Positions 1-5,058 of a stretch of DNA of 7,946 nt are shown in pieces. Positions within the stretch are counted from its first letter, which is position 1; each line of letters opens with the position of its first letter. Position numbers and translations under genes: made by a program. A model generated the notes under the pieces. The model searched no databases, was not told the DNA's origin, and was given only the letters and a program-made list of their open reading frames with translations. Origin of the DNA: Gammaproteobacteria bacterium (GTDB lineage Bacteria > Pseudomonadota > Gammaproteobacteria > SZUA-140); contig QIHH01000052.1 of NCBI GenBank assembly GCA_003230195.1, positions 1 to 7,946 of the forward strand, read 5' to 3'.

Positions 1-29
1 AGTTTTTTGTGGTTCATTTGATTACTCAT
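1..29 (-). CDS. Start of a divergent gene, cut by the left edge
   Basis: On the minus strand an ATG at 29-27 opens a frame reading MSNQMNHKK before the window ends. An AAAGG ribosome-binding sequence lies about 7 bases upstream, which is a better translation signal than rimO has. An imperfect inverted repeat (48-54 and 63-69) sits just upstream. Only nine full codons are visible, so no function can be given. The call rests on the binding site and start codon alone and could be chance. Confidence 0.4.
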
Positions 30-621
30 TATTTTACCTTTCGTTAGGTTACTGATAATGAGCAGTTACACAATTGTTTTTACAGCCTCCACGAACGGTG
101 ATTGTTAACACATCTTGGGGATATTTCGCAGCATCCTTGCTGCAACGGTGCTCCTTGCGACATCAAGTTAGGGGATAACCTGATAACTTCAATTCCATTT
201 GCCATGCAATCCTGCATCAATAATTGATATCCATCTCACTCCATCACCATCATTCCATTGAAGCCAATCCCTTTGGCTAAATCCTTAAGTGACCAGCCTC
301 TACCAGCCTCGTCGCATCATCCTGAAATTAAGCACATCTAAGCGCATTCACATCCATTAATACTGACGACATGTTTATTATCGGCAGACATTCACGGCTA
401 TTTAGCTCGGTTATTAATTTTTTAAAAAGACCATAAAGCTAACCCCTATCAAAAAAGATAGGGATTCATGTTCTGGCAAGAGGGCAAAAAGAACAATCGA
501 ACAAAATCTTCAAGCTAAATAAAATAAAACCAGCCTCAAAACCCGCTCATGAGTTAAAATAGCCTTGCTAAAAGCACACTAAATATTAAGATTTGCCTTA
601 ACAACTTCAATATGAGACCTC
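30..621. other. 592-base gap upstream of rimO, no convincing gene
   Basis: No convincing open frame was found on either strand. The gap holds several small structures. There is a perfect 6-bp hairpin with a 4-base loop at 128-143 (GCAGCA/TGCTGC). There is a 7-bp hairpin with an all-A loop at 444-463 (CCCTATC/GATAGGG). The 9-mer ACCAGCCTC occurs three times, at 292-300, 302-310 and 529-537. A weak sigma70-like pair TTGCTA (565-570) and TAAGAT (587-592) with a 16-base spacer could serve rimO. If the minus-strand start at 29 is real, this is a divergent intergenic region, unusually long for two ordinary genes; it could hide a small RNA or decayed sequence. Confidence 0.5.
48..69. promoter_or_regulatory. 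Imperfect inverted repeat, operator-like
   Basis: GTTACTG at 48-54 and CAGTTAC at 63-69 form a 7-bp inverted repeat with one mismatch around an 8-base spacer. It lies about 20 bases upstream of the possible minus-strand start at 29, a position where a repressor site would act. No known regulator consensus is recognised, and a repeat this short may be chance. Confidence 0.2.
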
Positions 622-1947
622 ATGACCCAAACCCCAGCAAAAATCGGTTTTGTTAGCCTCGGCTGTCCCAAAGCACTGGTCGATTCAGAACAGATCATCA
701 CCCGCCTTCGCGCTGAAGGATACGAAATCAGCCCAAGCTACAATAATGCTGACATGGTTGTTGTCAATACCTGCGGATTTATTGATGCCGCCATCGAAGA
801 ATCGCTCGATGCCATTGGTGAAGCGCTCAATGAAAATGGCAAAGTGATTGTGACCGGTTGCCTTGGCGCTCAGGGAAACACCATTCAAGAACAGTTCCCT
901 GAGGTGTTAGCCGTTACTGGCCCACATGCCGCTCACGAAGTGATGGAGGCCGTTCACGCTCACCTACCACCACTACACGACCCCTACACCAGCCTAGTAC
1001 CCCCACAGGGCATCAAACTAACCCCAAAACATTACGCCTATTTGAAAATATCTGAAGGCTGCAACCACCGCTGCACCTTCTGCATCATTCCATCGCTACG
1101 CGGAGATCTCGTCAGTCGATCCATCAGCGAAGTCATGCAGGAGGCTGAAAATCTCGTCAATGCCGGTGTACGCGAGCTATTAGTGATCTCGCAAGACACC
1201 AGCGCCTACGGCGTCGATACCCGCTATAAATTAGACTTCTGGAACGGCACCCCGATGAAGACTCAGTTTCTGCCACTCGTCGAGGCACTCGGTGAACTCG
1301 ATGTCTGGGTACGTCTGCACTATGTCTACCCCTACCCGCATGTCGATGATGTAATTCCATTGATGGCTGAAGGTAAGATCCTCCCTTACCTCGATATCCC
1401 ATTCCAACACGCCAGCCCATCGATTTTGAAAGCGATGAAACGACCGGCACACAGTGAAAACACACTGGAAAGAATCCACAAATGGCGCTCAATCTGCCCC
1501 GATATCACATTACGCAGCACCTTTGTGGTTGGCTTTCCAGGTGAGACTGAATCTGATTTCAACTATCTGCTCGACTTTATGCACGAGGCACAACTCGACC
1601 GCGTTGGTGCCTTCGCCTACTCCCCTGTTGATGGTGCTACCGCCAACGCCCTGCCTAATCCAGTGCCAGAAGAGGTTAAACAGCAGCGACTAGAAAAATT
1701 TATGGCGCTTCAGGCAGAGATCAGTGCCAACAAACGTCAAAAATTGATTGGCTCTGAGATGACCGTGATCGTTGATGAAGTCAATGAGACGGGAATCGTG
1801 GCGCGCTCACAGGCGGATGCGCCAGAAGTCGATGGCATCGTCCACATCCCTGAGCTATCAGAACTGCAACCAGGCGATTTTGTTGAAGTCACCATCACGG
1901 ATGCTGACGAACACGACTTGGTTGCCTCGTTAATTACTGATGAATAA
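622..1947 (+). CDS. rimO: Ribosomal protein S12 methylthiotransferase RimO
   Basis: RimO is a cytoplasmic radical-SAM enzyme that adds a methylthio group to the beta carbon of a conserved aspartate of ribosomal protein S12. The 441 residues match the usual family length. The N-terminal methylthiotransferase domain (about 7-120) has the three cysteines expected to hold one iron-sulfur cluster: C15 in SLGCPKALVDSE, C51 in NTCGF and C80 in TGCLG. The radical-SAM core carries CNHRCTFC with C147, C151 and C154. A TRAM domain fills about 377-441. The SLGCPKALVDSE signature and the length separate it from the tRNA enzyme MiaB. The ATG at 622 begins just before the conserved N terminus. Its binding site is weak (GAG at 614-616), inside the near-palindrome ATGAGACCTCAT at 612-623. 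The gene looks intact. No terminator follows before 2242, so it may be cotranscribed with the small ORFs downstream. Confidence 0.97.
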   Translation: MTQTPAKIGFVSLGCPKALVDSEQIITRLRAEGYEISPSYNNADMVVVNTCGFIDAAIEESLDAIGEALNENGKVIVTGCLGAQGNTIQEQFPEVLAVTGPHAAHEVMEAVHAHLPPLHDPYTSLVPPQGIKLTPKHYAYLKISEGCNHRCTFCIIPSLRGDLVSRSISEVMQEAENLVNAGVRELLVISQDTSAYGVDTRYKLDFWNGTPMKTQFLPLVEALGELDVWVRLHYVYPYPHVDDVIPLMAEGKILPYLDIPFQHASPSILKAMKRPAHSENTLERIHKWRSICPDITLRSTFVVGFPGETESDFNYLLDFMHEAQLDRVGAFAYSPVDGATANALPNPVPEEVKQQRLEKFMALQAEISANKRQKLIGSEMTVIVDEVNETGIVARSQADAPEVDGIVHIPELSELQPGDFVEVTITDADEHDLVASLITDE

Positions 1948-1957
1948 CAGGGAATAA

Positions 1958-2131
1958 ATGAGCTCTGTCACTATTGACCTCTCAATCGATACATGCGAAA
2001 TTAGCCTCAGTACTTTAGTCGAGATTTGCTGTCACAGTCGAGACTCAACATTATTCAGCGCTGAGAATGGAGAATTTACAAAATGGTTGATCGCTATAAG
2101 CAACTTAAATACAACACCAAAGATGTACTGA
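1958..2131 (+). CDS. Doubtful 57-residue ORF after rimO
   Basis: An ATG ten bases after the rimO stop has AGGGA (1949-1953) four bases upstream, and the frame stays open for 57 codons. The peptide begins MSSVTIDLSIDTC and contains three cysteines (C13, C24, C25), but no family is recognised. No signal peptide or clear membrane helix is seen. Its last 49 bases overlap the 38-residue membrane ORF in another frame, and both are unlikely to be equally constrained. I favour the shorter membrane ORF as the real gene. This one could be a chance frame, or a translated leader that couples rimO translation to the next ORF. Confidence 0.22.
   Translation: MSSVTIDLSIDTCEISLSTLVEICCHSRDSTLFSAENGEFTKWLIAISNLNTTPKMY
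2017..2043. repeat. Pair of 8-bp direct repeats AGTCGAGA
   Basis: AGTCGAGA occurs at 2017-2024 and again at 2036-2043, 19 bases start to start, roughly two helical turns. The pair ends 39 bases before the start of the 38-residue membrane protein, so it could be a tandem regulator site. No known consensus fits. Confidence 0.3.
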
Positions 2132-2199
2132 CACTGCTGGCGGCTATTCCCATCGTCATGGCTATTGCTGTATTGATTGTTGCACAGGTACCTGCTTAA
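2083..2199 (+). CDS. Small single-helix membrane protein, 38 residues
   Basis: This short frame starts with MVDRYKQLKYNTKD, a charged, mostly basic segment. A hydrophobic stretch from about residue 15 to 34 (VLTLLAAIPIVMAIAVLIVA) follows, and the end is QVPA. This is the pattern of a one-pass inner-membrane microprotein with its basic N terminus probably in the cytoplasm. GGAG at 2069-2072 lies ten bases before the ATG. A strong intrinsic terminator begins 43 bases after the stop, which closes the unit neatly. It lies downstream of rimO on the same strand with no terminator between. The family is not recognised and no function is proposed. The binding site, charge and hydrophobicity pattern and terminator together make it more likely than chance. 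Confidence 0.6.
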   Translation: MVDRYKQLKYNTKDVLTLLAAIPIVMAIAVLIVAQVPA

Positions 2200-2241
2200 A
2201 TCTCAATCAGACAACACTACGTCTGAAACAAGATTTGATAT

Positions 2242-2270
2242 AGGGGGGACATTGCGATGTTCCCCTTTTT
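2242..2270 (+). terminator. Rho-independent terminator
   Basis: GGGGGACAT (2244-2252) pairs with ATGTTCCCC (2257-2265) over nine base pairs, one of them G-U, around a TGCG loop. TTTTT at 2266-2270 follows. It should end transcripts from the 38-residue ORF, and from rimO if they are cotranscribed, and insulate the symporter gene. Confidence 0.88.
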
Positions 2271-2365
2271 GTTTGCCTACTCTGCGTGAAAATGCAGCAA
2301 AAGAGGGCTGGGCCTTACTATAAAAAAGATGCGGCTTGCCGGGATGATCTGACGCGCCAAATCCC

Positions 2366-2394
2366 ATCACAGGAATCGTGACTGTCTTTATAGT
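2366..2394 (+). promoter_or_regulatory. Candidate sigma70 promoter for the symporter gene
   Basis: ATCACA (2366-2371, 4 of 6 matches to TTGACA) and TATAGT (2389-2394, 5 of 6 to TATAAT) are separated by 17 bases. This predicts a start near 2400 and a leader of about 40 bases before the ATG at 2441. A perfect inverted repeat ATAGTC/GACTAT (2390-2395 and 2401-2406) overlaps the -10 and the predicted start site, so a bound protein there could block transcription. The prediction is from consensus matching only. Confidence 0.4.
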
Positions 2395-2440
2395 CCTCGC
2401 GACTATCGATATCATCGATCATAAACACTAAAAATGTGAC

Positions 2441-3787
2441 ATGGAAGCATTCTCCACACTATTAAATCATATCAGCGGCATCGTCTGGGGTCCGCTCACA
2501 TTAACACTGCTGCTCGGTGTTGGCATCTACCTCACGGTAGGATTACGCGCAATGCCATGGCGCCATACCATTGCAGCATTTAAACTATTATGGCGAGGCC
2601 GTCACTCTGATGAAAAAGGTGATATCACTCCTTTCCAAGCTTTGATGACTGCACTTTCTGCCACCATCGGTACCGGGAACATCGCCGGCGTCGCGACCGC
2701 CATCACCCTCGGCGGCCCTGGTGCAGTCTTCTGGATGTGGATCACGGCACTCTTTGGCATGGCCACAAAATACTGCGAGGCGGTACTCGCGGTCCATTAC
2801 CGTGAAACTGATGAACACGGCCGTTATGTGGGTGGGCCGATGTACTACATCAAAAATGGCCTAACAAAAAAATGGCGCTGGCTGGCAATCGCCTTTGCAT
2901 TTTTCGGCATGATTGCAGCCTTCGGTATCGGCAATATGGTACAGGCCAACTCCGTTGCAAGCGCGCTTGAAGAGACCTTCAATGTCCCCACATGGCTGTG
3001 CGGAATTGTACTCTGCCTCCTTGCAGGAGCCGTGATCCTCGGTGGCATCCAACGCATCTCGCTCGTTGCCGCTAAGCTAGTACCTATGATGGCCGGTGCT
3101 TATCTCCTCGGCTCACTAGTTGTGATTGGAATGTTGATCGACCAAGTACCCGCCGCGATTGCACTAATCTTTGACACCGCCTTTAACGGCACCGCCGCCG
3201 CTGGTGGATTTGTAGGAGCTGCCGTCTCTGCCGCCATCCGCTTTGGCGTTGCACGTGGTGTCTTCTCTAATGAAGCAGGACTCGGTAGCGCACCCATCGC
3301 TCATGCCGCAGCCAAAACTGATAACCCCGTCCAACAAGGGATGATCGCCATGCTGGGAACCTTCATCGACACCATCGTTATCTGCACCATGACAGCACTT
3401 GTCATCATCCTCAGTGGTGCATGGACAGAGGGAAAAACCGGTGCCGCGCTTTCTGCAAGTGCCTATGGTGGGATTTTGCCGGGAATTGGAGAATACATCG
3501 TTACCTTTGGCCTGATCATCTTCGCCTTCACGACCATTCTTGGCTGGAGTTACTACGGCGAACGCTGCGCTGAGTTTCTCTTTGGGGTAAAAGTGATTCT
3601 GCCCTACCGAATACTGTGGCTTATTGCCATTCCGTTAGGGGCCACAGGACAATTGACCATTATCTGGTTGCTGGCCGATGTTTTAAATGGCCTGATGGCG
3701 ATCCCTAATTTAATCGCCCTGCTCCTACTCAGCCCGATTGTGTTTCGAATTACGCGCAACTATTTTAGAAAACAGCAGCAGGAGTAA
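2441..3787 (+). CDS. AGCS-family sodium:alanine-type amino-acid symporter
   Basis: This is an inner-membrane carrier of the alanine or glycine:cation symporter (AGCS, SSF-unrelated) family, which imports small neutral amino acids with Na+. The 448 residues are nearly all hydrophobic segments, consistent with about 10-11 helices. Recognisable family sequence includes ALSATIGTGNIAGVATA (71-87), GGPGAVFWMW (91-100), the YVGGPMYYI loop (129-137) and GVFSNEAGLGSAPIAHAAA (273-291), the best family marker. The C terminus is basic (RNYFRKQQQE), as expected for a cytoplasmic tail. The ATG at 2441 gives a typical family N terminus, but no clear ribosome-binding site precedes it. The gene stands alone between a terminator and a gap, so context does not settle the substrate. 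Alanine or glycine is most likely; glutamine or D-alanine/D-serine use is known in relatives. The gene appears intact. Confidence 0.93.
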   Translation: MEAFSTLLNHISGIVWGPLTLTLLLGVGIYLTVGLRAMPWRHTIAAFKLLWRGRHSDEKGDITPFQALMTALSATIGTGNIAGVATAITLGGPGAVFWMWITALFGMATKYCEAVLAVHYRETDEHGRYVGGPMYYIKNGLTKKWRWLAIAFAFFGMIAAFGIGNMVQANSVASALEETFNVPTWLCGIVLCLLAGAVILGGIQRISLVAAKLVPMMAGAYLLGSLVVIGMLIDQVPAAIALIFDTAFNGTAAAGGFVGAAVSAAIRFGVARGVFSNEAGLGSAPIAHAAAKTDNPVQQGMIAMLGTFIDTIVICTMTALVIILSGAWTEGKTGAALSASAYGGILPGIGEYIVTFGLIIFAFTTILGWSYYGERCAEFLFGVKVILPYRILWLIAIPLGATGQLTIIWLLADVLNGLMAIPNLIALLLLSPIVFRITRNYFRKQQQE

Positions 3788-3802
3788 CGCTGATCAGAGC
3801 CA

Positions 3803-3865
3803 TCAAAGTGCGACAACGATAGCGGCCACTGAGGCAGTCAATACGACCAATGCCAATTTAATCAC
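3803..3865 (-). CDS. Possible 20-residue hydrophobic peptide
   Basis: Read on the minus strand from GTG (3865-3863), the frame gives (M)IKLALVVLTASVAAIVVAL and stops at 3805-3803. It has one lysine followed by an unbroken hydrophobic run, able to span a membrane once. AGGGA (3877-3873) lies seven bases before the start codon. A TTGACT/TAGAAG promoter-like pair is placed just upstream, though the implied leader would be only about 12 bases. In size and composition it recalls short toxic or regulatory membrane peptides such as the Ibs type, but no family sequence match is claimed. It converges on the symporter gene, so read-through from that gene would be antisense to it. A frame this short arises easily by chance. 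Confidence 0.3.
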   Translation of the reverse strand: MIKLALVVLTASVAAIVVAL

Positions 3866-3883
3866 GGTTAATTCCCTAACATC

Positions 3884-3912
3884 CTTCTAGGCAACTCATA
3901 TAAAAAAGTCAA
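3884..3912 (-). promoter_or_regulatory. Candidate minus-strand sigma70 promoter
   Basis: On the minus strand TTGACT (3912-3907, 5 of 6) and TAGAAG (3889-3884, 4 of 6) are separated by 17 bases. The predicted start is near 3877, immediately at the AGGGA of the 20-residue ORF. It faces back toward the symporter gene, so it would drive either the micro-ORF or an antisense RNA. Confidence 0.35.
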
Positions 3913-4059
3913 TCAGAAGCCGCTACATATTTCGTAAGGGATTTCTGACAACCACTCTACTGTTGCAATCGGCAGTGATAAAATGAAACTTTAGATTTCA
4001 CTAAAAACTAAGCCTACCGCACTGTGATAACATCAACACTTTAAAATGACGCCCCAGTA

Positions 4060-4779
4060 ATGAAAGAGCCAATACGCCTCTCCAAACGCTTAATCGAACT
4101 GATTCGCTGCTCTCGCAGTGAAGCCGAACGTTATATAGAAGGAGGCTGGGTACTGGTTAATGGTGAGATAATCGATCAACCTCAGCTCAAGATACTTAAC
4201 GAGCGCGTTGAACTCCACCCTGAAGCTACGCTTGCCCCTTGCCCACCGGTCACAATCCTGTTACATCAGGCAACGGAATTTGAAATAGAGGCGCCCACAG
4301 CAGCGCTTCCACTGATTACCCCGGAAAGCCACTCATCTGATGACAAATCAGGTATTCGAATACTCAAACGCCACTTTGCTAGGCTTAAGGCAACCTCCCC
4401 ACTTGAAGCAAGGGCAACAGGACTCATCGTATACTCTCAGGATGGGCGCGTCGTGCGCCGCCTTGTTGACGATGCCAATAAAAATGAACAGGAGTATCTG
4501 GTTAAAGTCAGCGGTGAGATTGCAGCCAATGGATTAGCAAAGCTCAACCGTCCAATGACAATGGATGGCTGGAAGCTGCCTGCCGCTAAAATTAGCTGGC
4601 AAAATGAGATCCGCCTCCGTTTCGCACTCAAAAATGTGCGCCCTGGGCAGATCGAATTTATGTGCCAAAGCGTTGGCTTAAAGGTAGATGCAATGTTACG
4701 GCTGCGTATTGGAAGAGTATCGTTATCAAAACTGCCACCGGATCAATGGCGCTATTTACCTCACGGCACCTTATTTTAA
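4060..4779 (+). CDS. RsuA/RluF-like pseudouridine synthase homologue with altered active site
   Basis: The family isomerises uridine to pseudouridine in rRNA in the cytoplasm. An N-terminal S4 RNA-binding domain covers about 5-52 (RLSKRLIELIRCSRSEAERYIEGGWVLVNG). A synthase-like domain runs from about 63 to 235 and shows TGLIVYSQDGR (120-130), EQEYLVKVSGEI (143-154), the conserved-tyrosine region, and LRLRIGRVSLSKLPPDQWRYL (213-233). The catalytic motif is normally G-R-L-D-x-x-T-x-G-L. Here it aligns to SPLEARATGL, so the catalytic Asp is Glu116 and the preceding Gly-Arg is lost. The later R-Q-I-R-R-M-like segment is GQIEFM, also without its arginines. The 239 residues fit the RsuA/RluE/RluF size range. 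The ATG at 4060 is the first in frame; no good ribosome-binding site precedes it. It may be an RNA-binding protein that no longer modifies RNA, or a divergent subfamily. The 23S or 16S target cannot be assigned. Confidence 0.82.
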   Translation: MKEPIRLSKRLIELIRCSRSEAERYIEGGWVLVNGEIIDQPQLKILNERVELHPEATLAPCPPVTILLHQATEFEIEAPTAALPLITPESHSSDDKSGIRILKRHFARLKATSPLEARATGLIVYSQDGRVVRRLVDDANKNEQEYLVKVSGEIAANGLAKLNRPMTMDGWKLPAAKISWQNEIRLRFALKNVRPGQIEFMCQSVGLKVDAMLRLRIGRVSLSKLPPDQWRYLPHGTLF

Positions 4780-4787
4780 GCGCTTAA
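4776..4787. repeat. 12-bp perfect palindrome over the stop codon
   Basis: TTAAGCGCTTAA at 4776-4787 includes the TAA stop (4777-4779) of the pseudouridine synthase homologue. It has no loop and no T-run after it, so it is not a standard terminator. It may be a protein-binding site or chance. Confidence 0.3.
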
Positions 4788-4918
4788 CCACATCATCTGA
4801 TTTTCCTTAGTAAACCACATTAATCATCGAATTCAACAGGCATCCTAGTCTACACCGCATACCCCCTTTGCACACTGCTATAGATATCTTAAGAAAACCC
4901 ACTGATAGTCACAATATG

Positions 4919-4947
4919 TTGTTGTAATTAATAGCATCTGCGATAAG
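4919..4947 (+). promoter_or_regulatory. Candidate sigma70 promoter for prc
   Basis: TTGTTG (4919-4924, 3-4 matches to the -35 consensus) and GATAAG (4942-4947, 4 of 6 to the -10) are separated by 17 bases. A TG one base before the -10 box (4939-4940, then C) fits an extended -10. The predicted start near 4954 leaves a leader of about 105 bases. The upstream part of the gap (4788-4918) shows nothing I can identify. Confidence 0.4.
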
Positions 4948-4959
4948 ATTAAGTGATGA

Positions 4960-4995
4960 ATCGCCGCCGGTTCAAAAGCGTGATTCCCGGCCGAT
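4960..4995 (+). promoter_or_regulatory. GC-rich hairpin in the prc leader
   Basis: ATCG (4960-4963) and GCCGG (4966-4970), split by a two-base bulge, pair with CCGGC (4987-4991) and CGAT (4992-4995) around a 16-base loop. It would start a few bases after the predicted transcription start. It is a GC-rich island in an otherwise AT-rich gap. It could stabilise the mRNA 5' end or be a regulatory structure; no known riboswitch is recognised. Confidence 0.35.
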
Positions 4996-5058
4996 GTTGA
5001 TAAATATAAAACGACAAAAAACTATTTCATGGGCCACATCACTTAAGAAGCTACAATA

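Larger units (their letters stand above)
3788..4059. other. Gap between the symporter and the pseudouridine synthase homologue
   Basis: These 272 bases contain a possible minus-strand hydrophobic micro-ORF with promoter-like boxes (3803-3912). No convincing terminator for the symporter was seen. Upstream of the next gene, AT-rich TAAAAT boxes at 3979-3984 and 4042-4047 resemble -10 elements but lack good -35 partners. A four-codon frame, ATG at 4046-4048, ends in a TAA that overlaps the A of the next gene's ATG at 4060. Confidence 0.45.

Noticed and set aside
41..190. GTTAGGT and repeated GTTA/TAAC strings as an integron attC site
   Set aside because: Only one core-like box fits. The paired partner box and conserved secondary structure are absent, and no integrase or cassette is present.
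444..463. Hairpin CCCTATC/GATAGGG as an intrinsic terminator
   Set aside because: The stem is good, but no T-run follows on either strand; the A/T run is in the loop.
1157..1492. 111-codon open frame on the minus strand
   Set aside because: It lies wholly inside rimO, which has all family motifs. The predicted peptide is rich in Arg, His and Ser with no recognisable domain, as expected of a shadow frame.
4961..4990. GGTTCAAA in the prc leader resembling a tRNA T-loop
   Set aside because: There is no acceptor stem, anticodon arm or D arm at the right distances, so it is not a tRNA.
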